A stretch of DNA of 64,000 nucleotides from Streptomyces sp. Go-475 (GCF_003330845.1 NZ_CP026121.1:1779501-1843500); one strand, 5' to 3'. Shown: positions 44,134 through 53,546, counted from the first letter of the stretch. Numbers and translations are program-made. Notes: generated from the letters alone by a model not told the origin.

Positions 44134-45288
44134 CTAGTCCATCGTCGAGCCGATGGTGGTGGAGCCGGTCGTCAGGAACGTGGTCGCGGGGAGGGAGCCG
44201 TCCGCCTCGCGTGCCCCGTACGCGCTTTTGGCGTCCGTCGACCGGAAGGGCGGGGTGGCGACGCCGCTGTCCCAGTTGTTGCCGGCCGAGACGGTCGAGG
44301 AACCCAGCTCGGCGCGGCCGCCCTTGTCGCTGACGGCGAGGTTCTCGCCGAGGCGGGCCGTGCCGGTGGCGAAGGAGAAGCCGCTCCGCGCGTTGGCGTA
44401 CGCCGTGTTGCGGTTCAGGGCGATGGCGCCGGTGTTGGAGTTCTCGGTGAAGCCGTGCAGTGTGTTGTCCCAGGCCGCGTTGTCGTGGACGACATGGGCG
44501 ACGGAGGCTCCCCCGCCGCCGAGTTCGAAGCCGTTGCCGTTGCCTTCGAAGGCGGGGTCGTTCCAGCGGTTCTCGCCGTTGCCGAAGGCCCAGGAGTGCT
44601 CGATGGTGACCGGCGAGGAGAACTGCCACAGGTCGAGGCCGTCGTCGGAGTTGTGGTACAGCCGGGCGCCGGTGATCCGGTTGCCCGTGCCGGAGCCGAA
44701 CTTCACGGCGACGCCGTCGGCGTTCTGGCCGTGGCCGGCCGGGTCGTGGTTGCCGTGGCTGTCCAGGTTCTGCACGAGGTTGCCGGTGGTGCCGTCGCCG
44801 CGCAGGGTGAAGCCGGAGTCGCCGTTGCCGGTGGTGACGAGGTTCCTGAAGATCCCGCCGACCGAGGAGGTGGCGACGAAGCCCTGGGCCGGGGAGTCGG
44901 CGAAGGTGAGGTCCTGGACGGTCCAGTAGTCGCCGTGCAGGGCGACCAGCCAGGAGCCGGCGGGCAGCCTGGAGCCGTCGATCCGCACCTTCTCGCCCTG
45001 GTGGGCCCGCAGGGTGATGCGTGCGGAACTCGTGCCGTTCGCGGTGGCCTCCAGGGTCGCGGTCGGGTGGTAGGTGCCGCCGCGGACCTGGATGGTGGTG
45101 CCGGCGCCGGCGTTCTTCACGGCCGCTTCGAGCTGGGCCGTGGTGGAGACGGTGACGGTCGTGGCGGCGGCCCGCGCACCGCCGGTCGTCAGCCCGAGGT
45201 GCACGCCGCCGGCCCCCGCGGCACAGGCCACCGCGGCGGCGATGGAGAGCGTACGGGTCCTGCGGTGGCGTCCGGTGCTGAGCAGCAC
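44134..45288 (-). CDS. Secreted pectate lyase-like right-handed beta-helix protein, PL9 type
   Basis: A 384-residue secreted protein. The signal segment RRTRTLSIAAAVACAAGAGGVHLGL leads to repeated beta-helix coils: GTTIQVRGGTYHPTATL, GSWLVALHGDYWTVQDLTFADSPAQGF, NADGVAVKFGSGTGNRITGARLYHNSDDGLDLWQFSS, the last being the PL9-like Asp-rich calcium/catalytic region. It probably cuts polygalacturonate or rhamnogalacturonan. The GTG at 45288 (AAAGGA upstream) was chosen over an upstream start inside the divergent promoter region. It is divergent from the GH43 gene at 45525. Confidence 0.85.
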   Translation of the reverse strand: MLLSTGRHRRTRTLSIAAAVACAAGAGGVHLGLTTGGARAAATTVTVSTTAQLEAAVKNAGAGTTIQVRGGTYHPTATLEATANGTSSARITLRAHQGEKVRIDGSRLPAGSWLVALHGDYWTVQDLTFADSPAQGFVATSSVGGIFRNLVTTGNGDSGFTLRGDGTTGNLVQNLDSHGNHDPAGHGQNADGVAVKFGSGTGNRITGARLYHNSDDGLDLWQFSSPVTIEHSWAFGNGENRWNDPAFEGNGNGFELGGGGASVAHVVHDNAAWDNTLHGFTENSNTGAIALNRNTAYANARSGFSFATGTARLGENLAVSDKGGRAELGSSTVSAGNNWDSGVATPPFRSTDAKSAYGAREADGSLPATTFLTTGSTTIGSTMD

Positions 45289-45406
45289 GGAGCGATCCTT
45301 TCCTAGGGAATCGGGGACGGAAACGGCTCGGAGGGGCCCGCTCCGGCGCGTTGTCCGACCACCAGTCGCCGCCACGCGGGGAAAGGGTTGCCGCCGGGGC
45401 CCCGAT

Positions 45407-45425
45407 GTTCCGAAAGTTTCGGAAC
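45407..45425. promoter_or_regulatory. CGAAA-N-TTTCG palindromic operator
   Basis: GTTCCGAAAGTTTCGGAAC is a perfect 19-bp palindrome with a single central base, located between the divergent PL9 and GH43 genes (45289-45524). The core CGAAAGTTTCG matches the CGAAA-N-TTTCG type of element described, as I recall, upstream of Streptomyces xylanolytic genes and bound by LacI-family repressors. It may control both divergent genes. Nothing else was assigned in this spacer. Confidence 0.65.
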
Positions 45426-45524
45426 CACCCGCCTCATGCACACCCGTTGACGCCCTGCTTCCCTCCGGTGACACTCCGAGGGCCGCCATCCAACAGAACC
45501 CCCCAGACTCCGACAGGAAGTTTC

Positions 45525-47732
45525 ATGCGCCCCCGCACGCTACTGCTTCCGTTCCTGGCCCTGACCGGCCTCCTCCTGACCCTCCTCACGGCACCGCCGA
45601 GCACCGCCGATCCCGGAGCACCACCCGTGAAGCACTCCAAGTACGCCGGCTATCTCTTCGCCTACTTCACGGGCGAGGGCACCGCGGACGGCGAGCAGAT
45701 CCGCTACGCCCTCAGCCGCGGCAACGACCCGCTGCACTGGCGTGAACTGAACGCCGGCAAGCCGGTGCTGACCTCGACGATCGGCGAGAAGGGCCTGCGC
45801 GACCCGTTCGTCATCCGCTCCCCCAAGGGCGACAAGTTCTTCCTGATCGCCACCGACCTGCGGATGTACAAGAACTCCAGCGGCAGCTGGGACCAGGTCC
45901 AGCGGCACGGCAGCAAGTCGATCATGGTCTGGGAGTCCACCGACCTTGTCAACTGGACCGACCAGCGCCTGGTGAAGGTCTCCCCGGACAACGCGGGCAA
46001 CACCTGGGCCCCGGAGGCCTACTGGGACGACGAGCTGGGTCAGTACGTCGTCTTCTGGGCGTCGAAGCTGTACGCCGACGACGACCCGGACCACAAGGGC
46101 AACACGTACAACAAGATGCTGTACGCGACCACGAAGGACTTCCGCACCTTCAGCGAGCCGAAGGTCTGGAACGACCCGGGCTACTCGGTGATCGACTCCA
46201 CGGTCGTGAAGTACCAGGACGAGTACTACCGCTACACCAAGGACGAGCGGGACCCCAGCTCCTCCAGCCCCTGCTCGAAGTTCATCACCGGGGAGAAGTC
46301 GACCTCCCTGACGTCGACGAAGTACGACTTCGTGGCCGACTGCATCGGCAAGGGCGCGATGGACCGCGGTGAGGGCCCGACGGTGTTCAAGTCGAACACC
46401 GAGAAGAAGTGGTACCTGTTCATCGACGAGTACGGCGGCCGCGGCTACGTCCCGTTCGAGACCACCGACCTCGCCTCCGGCCAGTGGACCCCGTCGACGG
46501 ACTACCAGCTCCCGGCGAGCCCCCGGCACGGCACGGTGCTCCCGGTGACGCAGAAGGAGTACGACCGCCTGCTGGCCGCGTACCCGTCGACGCCCACCTC
46601 GGTGGTGGACGCGACGGCGAAGCGCCAGAAGGGCTACTCGATCGTCACGGACAGCGCCTCGAAGGTCGTCCTGCCGATGGAGCCCGACGCCGACCTGCGG
46701 CGCCTCGCCCCGAAGCTGTGGGTCGGTGAGGGCGCCACGCTCAGCCCGGAGTCCGGCACCCGCCGCGACTTCCGCAAGCCGCAGACGTACACCGTGACGG
46801 CGGCCGACGGCACCGAGCGCACCTGGACGGTCGAGGCGGTCCGCACCCGCAGCCCCATGCTGCCGGGCCTGAACGCCGACCCCGACGTGCACTACCTGAA
46901 CGGCCGTTACTGGATCTACCCGACGACCGACGGCTTCCAGGGCTGGAGCGGCACGAAGTTCAAGGCGTACTCGTCGAAGGACCTGGTCCACTGGAAGGAC
47001 CACGGCGTCATCCTCGACCTCGGGCCGGACGTGGCCTGGGCCGACAAGTACGCCTGGGCGCCCGCGATCGCCGAGCGGAACGGCAAGTACTACTTCTACT
47101 TCTGCGCCGAGCAGCAGATCGGCGTGGCGGTGGCCGACTCCCCCGCCGGCCCCTTCAAGGACGCGCTGGGCAAGCCGCTGGTCGCCAAGGGCGGTGCGCT
47201 GAAGGGCCAGATGATCGACCCGTCGGTCTTCACGGACGACGACGGCAAGGCGTACCTGTACTGGGGCAACGGCCACGGGTACGTCGTCCCGCTGAACGAC
47301 GACATGGTGTCGTACGACGCGTCGCAGGTGAAGGACATCACCCCGGCGAACTTCCGTGAGGGCTCCTTCGTGATCAAGCGGAAGGGCACGTACTACTTCA
47401 TGTGGTCGGAGGACGACACGCGCAGCGAGAACTACCACGTGGCGTACGCGACGGGGCCGTCCCCGCTCGGCCCGTGGACCAAGCGCGGGACGATCCTGGA
47501 GAAGCGGCCCGAGTACGGCATCCTCGGCACCGGTCACCACTCGGTGGTGAACGTCCCCGGCACCGACGACTGGTACGCCGTCTACCACCGCTTCGCCCTC
47601 AACGGCCCCGGCCGCCCGGGCGGCGACGGCATGCACCGCGAGACGACCATCGACCGCATGGAGTTCGCGGCCGACGGCAGCATCAAGCCGGTGATACCGA
47701 CGCTGGAGGGGATCAAGCCGGTACGGCGGTGA
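45525..47732 (+). CDS. Secreted GH43 protein with two five-bladed propeller domains
   Basis: A 735-residue protein with a signal peptide (MRPRTLLLPFLALTGLLLTLLT). Residues 40-330 form a GH43-like propeller (GLRDPFVIRSPKGDKFFLIATDLRMYK; NTWAPEAYWDDELGQYVVFWAS; AMDRGEGPTVFKSN). Residues 350-440 are a small beta-domain. Residues 445-735 are a second GH43 domain with a full set of acidic residues (LNADPDVHYLNGRYWIYPT, DPSVFTDDDGKAYLYWGNG, REGSFVIKRKGTYYFMWS). It should act on arabinan or arabinoxylan. ATG 45525 follows ACAGGAAG. The stop is three bases from that of the convergent esterase. Confidence 0.88.
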   Translation: MRPRTLLLPFLALTGLLLTLLTAPPSTADPGAPPVKHSKYAGYLFAYFTGEGTADGEQIRYALSRGNDPLHWRELNAGKPVLTSTIGEKGLRDPFVIRSPKGDKFFLIATDLRMYKNSSGSWDQVQRHGSKSIMVWESTDLVNWTDQRLVKVSPDNAGNTWAPEAYWDDELGQYVVFWASKLYADDDPDHKGNTYNKMLYATTKDFRTFSEPKVWNDPGYSVIDSTVVKYQDEYYRYTKDERDPSSSSPCSKFITGEKSTSLTSTKYDFVADCIGKGAMDRGEGPTVFKSNTEKKWYLFIDEYGGRGYVPFETTDLASGQWTPSTDYQLPASPRHGTVLPVTQKEYDRLLAAYPSTPTSVVDATAKRQKGYSIVTDSASKVVLPMEPDADLRRLAPKLWVGEGATLSPESGTRRDFRKPQTYTVTAADGTERTWTVEAVRTRSPMLPGLNADPDVHYLNGRYWIYPTTDGFQGWSGTKFKAYSSKDLVHWKDHGVILDLGPDVAWADKYAWAPAIAERNGKYYFYFCAEQQIGVAVADSPAGPFKDALGKPLVAKGGALKGQMIDPSVFTDDDGKAYLYWGNGHGYVVPLNDDMVSYDASQVKDITPANFREGSFVIKRKGTYYFMWSEDDTRSENYHVAYATGPSPLGPWTKRGTILEKRPEYGILGTGHHSVVNVPGTDDWYAVYHRFALNGPGRPGGDGMHRETTIDRMEFAADGSIKPVIPTLEGIKPVRR

Positions 47733-47735
47733 GCC

Positions 47736-48893
47736 TCACAGGACGTCGTCGAGCCAGCTGAAGACCTCGTCCTGCATCTGATCGGTGAAGACGTGGCCGA
47801 GTTCCGGCCACGTCTTCACTCGTATCCGCTCCTCGGCGTTCCGCGCACGCCAGACGGCACGCAGCTTGTCGTAGGCGACCCGCACGCCCTCGGCCGGGAA
47901 GAGCGTGTCCTGCCCGCCGTGGAAGAACAGCATGGGCCGGGGGGCCGCGATGCTCGCCACGTCGGGGATGTCGAGGTGCCGGGCGAGCCCGGGGTGGAGC
48001 ATGTAGTACGCCGACTGCCCGCGCAGCGTGTTGTTGCCGGGCACCATCATCTCCTTCAGGCCGGTCATCCAGCAGACGCTCGCGGCGGCCGCGATGTGGT
48101 CGCTGAGGGCCGCGGTCTGCCAGGCGCGGTAGGCGCCCATGGAGAAGCCGACGGCCGCGACCCGCCGGGCGTCCACCCGGTCCAGCCCCGCCAGGAAGGC
48201 TGCGGCCCGCTCGTCCTCCCGGGCCATGAGCCCGGCGAGCGAGGAGCCGAGGTTGTAGAAGGTGGAGGCGAGGGCCTGCTGCTGCTCGTAGGCGAGGGGC
48301 CCGCGGTCGCCCCAGCCGAGCGCGTCCAGGCACAGCACCACATAGCCGCGCCGCGCCAGTTCGTCGCCGACGAACCGCCCGCTGAAGTACTTGTCCGCCC
48401 AGGTGCGGGCGGAGGCGAGGCGGGTGTCGTCGTACCAGGGCCGGACGAGTTTCTCCTTGCCGATGTCGAACCGGGCGCCGTGGTCGTGCAGCAGCAGCAC
48501 GGCCGGGAAGGGGCCGCGGCCGTGCGGGGTGAGCAGGACGCCCCGTACGCGTTCGTAGCGGGTGAGGGAGACGGTCACCGACTCCCGCGTGAAGCCGTCT
48601 GCCGGGGAGCGGTCGCCGAACTCCGGCGCGTACGGCGTGCGGTCCTGCCGCTCGACGAGGAGGTGCTCCTCGACGGTGGCCCGGGCGGCACGCCGCCAGG
48701 CCCGGACGTCCCGGATCGGGGACCGCCCCCAGGCGAGCGGGAAGGTCAGGGCGTCCTTCAGCGCCGGATGGAACCCGGGCAGCGGACCGTCGACGACCGC
48801 CGCCTCCGCCCCGCTCACCGCTCCCCCGCCCAGCAGCGCCGTACCGGCCCCGACCACGAACCTCCGCCGCCCCAGACGCTCATGGGCGTCCAT
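47736..48893 (-). CDS. Tat-exported alpha/beta hydrolase (dienelactone hydrolase/acetylesterase type)
   Basis: A 385-residue secreted hydrolase. The N-terminus RRRFVVGAGTALLGGG is a twin-arginine signal. The oxyanion region is VLLLHDHGARFD, the nucleophile is Ser251 in VGFSMGAYRAW, an Asp is in PRPMLFFHGGQDTLFP and the His in TWPELGHVFTDQM. Insertions between residues 140 and 200 resemble the Abhydrolase-7 (PF12715) group of esterases that follow plant cell-wall enzymes. It likely removes acetyl or other ester groups. It overlaps the upstream PL1 gene by 14 bp on the same strand. Confidence 0.8.
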   Translation of the reverse strand: MDAHERLGRRRFVVGAGTALLGGGAVSGAEAAVVDGPLPGFHPALKDALTFPLAWGRSPIRDVRAWRRAARATVEEHLLVERQDRTPYAPEFGDRSPADGFTRESVTVSLTRYERVRGVLLTPHGRGPFPAVLLLHDHGARFDIGKEKLVRPWYDDTRLASARTWADKYFSGRFVGDELARRGYVVLCLDALGWGDRGPLAYEQQQALASTFYNLGSSLAGLMAREDERAAAFLAGLDRVDARRVAAVGFSMGAYRAWQTAALSDHIAAAASVCWMTGLKEMMVPGNNTLRGQSAYYMLHPGLARHLDIPDVASIAAPRPMLFFHGGQDTLFPAEGVRVAYDKLRAVWRARNAEERIRVKTWPELGHVFTDQMQDEVFSWLDDVL

Positions 48894-50145
48894 CCGGCCT
48901 CCCCGCTCCGGCGTGCCGCAGCACGTACCGCTCGACGGCCGACGGGGACGTCAGGGGGCGGTAGTCGTAGACGTCGGCGGGGTCCCAGCCGACGTCACTC
49001 CCGAGGCCGAGCCCGGTCGCCACGGCGTTCAGGCGGGCGGGCCGGCCGTTGAACCAGGAGCCGGTGTCGTGGAACCGCCGACCCCCGTACGCGGCGAGAG
49101 CGACGGACGGTGCTGCTCCCGGATACCGGAAGACGTTGCGCTCGGAGAAGATCGCGGACTCCACGCCGACGCCCAGGGCGTAGAGCGGGGGCCGTCCCCG
49201 GTGGACGTTGTTGACGGCGTGCACCTGCCCGAAGCGGACGCGCGGGGCGCGCTGCCCGATGCCGTCGAAGAGGTTGCGGGCGAAGGTCACCTTGAGATGC
49301 CCCCGGTCCCGGTCGCCGCGCCCGTCGCCCGAGCCGATCAGGATCGCCTTGTCGTGGTCCTCGAACCGGCTGTCGGAGACGGTGACGAAGTCGGAGCCGT
49401 CCTCGATGTCCAGCAGCCCGTCGTGGCGCTGGACGCGCTCGCCGTGGAAGCCGGGGGGCGCCTCGCGGTCGGGGAACCGGCCGTCGGTGAAGGTGCAGTG
49501 GTCGATCCAGATGTTCCGGCCGGTGATGACGGTGAGCGCGTCGAAGCGGGCGTTCCAGCTGCCGTGCGTGCCGTCGTCCGGGGACCAGCTGGCGAAGTGG
49601 TCGACGGGTGCCTCCAGGTGCAGGTCGCGCACGATGATGTTCCGGCCGGTGTTGACGGTCAGGAACACCCCGAGCAGCCGGGCGTCGCGGCCGGCACCGA
49701 CGAGCGTGGTGTTGCTCGGCACGGTCAGCTGGGTCTGCGCCTTCTCCTTGTTCGACCCCGTCTGGCGCAGCTGCCGCTGCCGCTTGCAGTGGTCGAAGCG
49801 GGTGTCGGACCAGGCCGAGCCGTCCTCCCCGAAGCAGGACATGTACCTGCCGAGGTCGTATCCGGGCGCGTAGTCCTGCTCGCCGAGCAGGGAGCCGTCG
49901 TCGCTCTCGTGGCCGTTGACGTCCCCGACGACCCGGATCACCTTGGGCGCGGTGGGCTCCCCGCCGTTGGCGAGCGCCTCCTTCAGCTCGGCGCGCGTGT
50001 CCACGGTCCAGGTCCTGCCGCCCGCCCCGCCGGTGGTGCCGGGGCCGGCCGAGGCCCAGCCGACGGGCCCCCGCTCGGCGGCGGAGACCGGCGGGGCAGG
50101 CCAGAGCAGGCACCCGCCCAGGAGGAGAGCGGCGGCCCTACGCAT
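48880..50145 (-). CDS. Secreted pectate lyase, family PL1
   Basis: A 421-residue lyase with signal peptide MRRAAALLLGGCLLWPAPPVSA. The beta-helix PL1 motifs are present: GGRTWTVDTRAELKEAL, VPSNTTLVGAGRDARLLG, NIWIDHCTFTDGRFPD, VTVSDSRFEDHDKAILIGSGD and QRAPRVRFGQVHAVNN with the catalytic Arg. Six Cys are scattered in the middle. It overlaps the following (downstream) esterase gene by 14 bp and the upstream CE8 gene by 8 bp, so it is cotranscribed. Confidence 0.9.
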   Translation of the reverse strand: MRRAAALLLGGCLLWPAPPVSAAERGPVGWASAGPGTTGGAGGRTWTVDTRAELKEALANGGEPTAPKVIRVVGDVNGHESDDGSLLGEQDYAPGYDLGRYMSCFGEDGSAWSDTRFDHCKRQRQLRQTGSNKEKAQTQLTVPSNTTLVGAGRDARLLGVFLTVNTGRNIIVRDLHLEAPVDHFASWSPDDGTHGSWNARFDALTVITGRNIWIDHCTFTDGRFPDREAPPGFHGERVQRHDGLLDIEDGSDFVTVSDSRFEDHDKAILIGSGDGRGDRDRGHLKVTFARNLFDGIGQRAPRVRFGQVHAVNNVHRGRPPLYALGVGVESAIFSERNVFRYPGAAPSVALAAYGGRRFHDTGSWFNGRPARLNAVATGLGLGSDVGWDPADVYDYRPLTSPSAVERYVLRHAGAGRPDGRP

Positions 50146-51256
50146 GGGGCCGCCAGTCGCCGAGGTAGGTCTCCCTGGTGTGCAAGCGGGCCTGGTCGCG
50201 GGTCAGCTGCGGCCGGTTCTCCGGCACGGGGACGGCGGCTCCGGGGCCCGTGTTCCGGTACTCGGCGAACCGCATGGACTGCCAGGGATAGGCGTCCCGC
50301 ATGTCGGTGTAGGGGGCCGCCGCGTCGATGCCCGGGCCGAGCCAGGTGTTCCGGACGGTGAGCATGGGACGGGCGGTGGTGTCGGAGCTGGGCACCCAGG
50401 GCCGGGCCAGCTTGTAGAAGCCGTCGGGCGCCTCGCTGCTGACGCGGCTCCTGGTCACCAGGTAGCCGAGCGGGTTGGCACCGGCGGTCGACGGCGCGAA
50501 GACGAAGCCGTACGGGGCGCCGGGCAGGTCGGTCCTGGACAGGGTCCGGAAATGGCAGTGCTCGAACACGGCCGTCGCCCGCCCGAAGACGAAGTCGACG
50601 TCGCCCTCGGCGTAGCAGTGGGCGAAGTACTGGCGGGCGAAGGTGCCCAGCGCCATCGAGTCGGCGTACAGGGTGTCCTGGTGGCCGAGGAACCGGCAGT
50701 GGTGGAAGGCGGACCGGTCGCCCTGGACCTTCAGGGCGACGGCCTGGGTGCCGGAGATCCCGGGGTGGTCGGCGCGCAGCCAGTCGTTGGCGAAGGTGAT
50801 CCAGCGGGCGGTGAAGCCGTCGGCCTGCACGGTGGTGGTGGCGGAGCCGCTGGTGCCGTAGGTGCCGCCGCCGGGCTTGGGGGTCCCGGCCGCGTTGTCG
50901 TAGACGATCACGACGTCCCGGGGATTCTCGCTCGCCCCGATCCAGGTCATCTCCGTGCGGGCCGGGTCGACGGCGACGGTCTGCCGGTAGACGCCCGGGG
51001 CGATGACCAGAGTGTGGCCGCTGCCGTTCGCGGCGGCCACCGCGTCCCGGACGGTGGTGAAGTCACCGGCGCCGCCGGGGTGCACGTACAGGGCCTTGGG
51101 ATCCGTGCGGGCGGCCGGTGAGCCGTACCGGCCGAACGGGCGCGGACGGGCGGCGGCCCGCGCGGGGCCGGAGGCGAGCCCGAGGGCGGCCCCGGCGGCG
51201 GCGCTCGCGGTGAGGAACCCGCGGCGGGAGAGGGAACGACGGTGCTGCGAGAGCAT
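50138..51256 (-). CDS. Secreted pectinesterase, family CE8
   Basis: A 372-residue enzyme with a Tat-type signal (LSRRGFLTASAAAGAALG). CE8 motifs are QAVALKVQGDRSAFHHCRFLGHQDTLY, YAEGDVDFVFGRATAVFEHC (catalytic Asp) and YKLARPWVPSS (Arg). It removes methyl esters from pectin, which allows pectate lyases to act. I chose the ATG at 51256 over longer starts; the extra stretch has no signal. It lies between the PL1 genes, with 118 bp to the upstream one and an 8-bp overlap with the downstream one. Confidence 0.92.
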   Translation of the reverse strand: MLSQHRRSLSRRGFLTASAAAGAALGLASGPARAAARPRPFGRYGSPAARTDPKALYVHPGGAGDFTTVRDAVAAANGSGHTLVIAPGVYRQTVAVDPARTEMTWIGASENPRDVVIVYDNAAGTPKPGGGTYGTSGSATTTVQADGFTARWITFANDWLRADHPGISGTQAVALKVQGDRSAFHHCRFLGHQDTLYADSMALGTFARQYFAHCYAEGDVDFVFGRATAVFEHCHFRTLSRTDLPGAPYGFVFAPSTAGANPLGYLVTRSRVSSEAPDGFYKLARPWVPSSDTTARPMLTVRNTWLGPGIDAAAPYTDMRDAYPWQSMRFAEYRNTGPGAAVPVPENRPQLTRDQARLHTRETYLGDWRPHA

Positions 51257-51374
51257 ACGGCTGCTCCTTCGCGGTGCGGCTGGTGCGTGCGGGGTGGGGA
51301 AGGGCCGGGGCGGGCGCACCCCGGGGCGGGGGTGCGGTGCGGGCCGCCCCGGCCTGTTCCGGGAGCGGGTCGGG

Positions 51375-52682
51375 TCAGCAGACGCGTCCGGCGCCCGCCC
51401 GGGCGCCGACGATGCCGGGGACGGCCTTCGCGGGGTCGACGCCCGCCCGCAGGGCCGGTGTCCAGCCGGCACCCGACTGGAGCGTCTCCCCGGGGATCTC
51501 CGCGTTGTGCACGGCGATCAGGTCGACGGCCTTGCCGTTGACGACGTTGCCGTTCGCGGTGACCGGCGCCTCGTTCCACTTCTTGAGGATCTTCGCGGGG
51601 CTGATGCCCTGCGCCAGCGTGAACGCGTTGTGCTCGGCGACGAGCCGGGACTCCTTGCCGATGCCGTAGACGTAGCCCCACTTCTGGCCCTTGGTGACCA
51701 CGAAGTGGTTGTTGTACGAGTCGACCTGCCCGAACCGCACCCGCGGGGCCCGCTCGACGATGCCCTCGAAGCGGTTGTGGTGCAGCGTGACCTTCAGTTT
51801 GCCCGTGTCGTCGGCGGTGGCGCTGTCGCTGTTGCCGATCAGCATGGTCTTGTCGTGGTCGTTGAAGGAGTTCCAGGACACGGTCACGTAGTTGGAGCCG
51901 CGCACGACGTCGAGGAGCCCGTCGTGCCGCTGGAAGACCTTCCCGAAGTAGGAGGGCAGGGAGCTGTCCGGGTGGCGGCCGTCGGTGAGGGTGTTGTGGT
52001 CGATCCACACATGGGTGGAGCCGTACACCACGACACCGTCGTACTCGGAGTTCCAGGCGCCGGTCTTGTTGTCGTCGGTCGGGTCCCACTGCGGGAAGCA
52101 GTCGACCGGCGCCTCGATGGTGAGGTTGCGGACGATGACGTTGTCGACGCCCTTGATCTGCAGGCTGCCGCCGAGGATGCCCGAGTTCTTGCCCACGCCG
52201 ATGATCGTGGTGTTGGCGGGCACGGTCGCCTTGATGGCCTTGTCCTGGCCGGCGGCGGACGCGGCCCGCAGCTCCTCCTGCTCACCGCTGACCGGCTTGT
52301 CGTGGCCCCAGACGGCGGGGTCGTAGGCGGCGAGGTACTTCTGGAAGTCGTACCCCTCGGCCGCGAACGCGTCGCAGCCCGCGGAGACGGCGTCGATCAT
52401 CCCCTTCACCTTGATGATCTTGGGCGCGGAACCGCCGTTCTTCAGGGCGGCTCTGAACTGCTCCCAGGTGGTGACGGTGTAGACGTGCTCGGCCTCGGCC
52501 TGGGCACCGCCGGTGGTCCCGGTGCCGTACGCGCCCCAGCCGTCGCCCGCGCCGAGGGTCTGGCGGGCCGCGTCCCGTGGCTGGGCCTGGGCGCCGGTGC
52601 CGGTCAGGGACAGCACGAGCGCGGTGCAGCCGGCCAGCACGACGGCCTTGATGGCATGATCATGACACTTGCGAACGTTCAT
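51375..52682 (-). CDS. Secreted pectate lyase, family PL1
   Basis: A 435-residue lyase. MNVRKCHDHAIKAVVLAGCTALVLSLTGTGAQA is a signal peptide. Motifs: GDGWGAYGTGTTGGAQAEAEHVYTV, ATVPANTTIIGVGKNSGILGG, THVWIDHNTLTDGRHPDS, VTVSWNSFNDHDKTMLIGNSD and ERAPRVRFGQVDSYNNHF. It is similar to the lyase at 60605, especially around IGNSD and the C-terminus, and less to the one at 48880. It lies downstream of the acetylesterase with 35 bp between. Confidence 0.92.
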   Translation of the reverse strand: MNVRKCHDHAIKAVVLAGCTALVLSLTGTGAQAQPRDAARQTLGAGDGWGAYGTGTTGGAQAEAEHVYTVTTWEQFRAALKNGGSAPKIIKVKGMIDAVSAGCDAFAAEGYDFQKYLAAYDPAVWGHDKPVSGEQEELRAASAAGQDKAIKATVPANTTIIGVGKNSGILGGSLQIKGVDNVIVRNLTIEAPVDCFPQWDPTDDNKTGAWNSEYDGVVVYGSTHVWIDHNTLTDGRHPDSSLPSYFGKVFQRHDGLLDVVRGSNYVTVSWNSFNDHDKTMLIGNSDSATADDTGKLKVTLHHNRFEGIVERAPRVRFGQVDSYNNHFVVTKGQKWGYVYGIGKESRLVAEHNAFTLAQGISPAKILKKWNEAPVTANGNVVNGKAVDLIAVHNAEIPGETLQSGAGWTPALRAGVDPAKAVPGIVGARAGAGRVC

Positions 52683-52717
52683 GGTGCGGCTCTCTTCCTG
52701 CTGCGTCGGGGGGGGTG

Positions 52718-53509
52718 TTACACGGCGGCCTGCGGCCAGGTGATCCACGACTCGGGGATCCGCTCGTCCAGCCGGCGCACATCGCGCGGCCCGAGCACCC
52801 GGGTCCGGAGCAGCTCCTTCGCCACGAGCCGGGCCACCTCGATGGCTCCCGGCGGATTGAAGTGCGTGTTGTCCTGCTCGGTGGCGGTCCAGTTGAAGTA
52901 CTTCTTCGTCTCCTCGACCCCGAGCTCCTGCCACCGGGCGATCGACAGCGCCTGGATGTCGAGCAGCGCGACGCCCTCCTCGGCGGCGAGCGCCCGCATG
53001 GCCGCCGGGTACTCCCCGTGCGTGGGCAGGGCCTTCCCGGCCGAGTCGAACCGCCGCCGCTCCACGGACGTGGCCAGCACCGGCCGCGCCCCACGGGCCC
53101 GGGCCCCGTCGACATACCTCCGCAGATGGTCCTGGTACGTCGTCCAGGGCTCGGTGTAGCGCGCCGGGTCCTCCTTCTTCGCGTCGTTGTGCCCGAACTG
53201 GATGAGGAGGAAATCCCCGGGCCGGATCGCGGAGAGAACGGCGTCGAGCCGCCCTTCGTCGATGAAGCTCTTCGAACTCCGCCCGTTCACCGCGTGATTG
53301 GCGACCGCCAGATCCCTGCGGAGAAAGAACGGCAGCGCCATTCCCCACCCGGTCTCGGGCGCGGCGTCGGAGTACTTCTGGGCGGCGGTGGAGTCACCGG
53401 CGATGTAGAGGGCGCGGCGACCACGCGCGTGCGCGCTACCGCTGAAAGCCAGGGCGAGAGGTACGGCGGATATGCCGACAGCGGCAACTTGTCTACGGCT
53501 CAAAGACAC
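52718..53509 (-). CDS. Rhamnogalacturonan acetylesterase (CE12, SGNH hydrolase)
   Basis: A 263-residue secreted SGNH hydrolase. The signal peptide is SRRQVAAVGISAVPLALAFSGSAHA. Block I is YIAGDSTAAQKY (Ser), block II/III are NHAVNGRSSKSF and LIQFGHNDAKKEDP, and block V is DNTHFNPPGAIEVARL (Asp/His). It removes acetyl groups from rhamnogalacturonan. I chose the GTG at 53509 (AGGAACT upstream). The frame extends back through the dispersed element, but that start has no support. It precedes a PL1 gene in the same direction. Confidence 0.88.
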   Translation of the reverse strand: MSLSRRQVAAVGISAVPLALAFSGSAHARGRRALYIAGDSTAAQKYSDAAPETGWGMALPFFLRRDLAVANHAVNGRSSKSFIDEGRLDAVLSAIRPGDFLLIQFGHNDAKKEDPARYTEPWTTYQDHLRRYVDGARARGARPVLATSVERRRFDSAGKALPTHGEYPAAMRALAAEEGVALLDIQALSIARWQELGVEETKKYFNWTATEQDNTHFNPPGAIEVARLVAKELLRTRVLGPRDVRRLDERIPESWITWPQAAV

Positions 53510-53546
53510 GCAGAGTTCCTTCCGAACGGCGGATGGTGTTGCCCCT

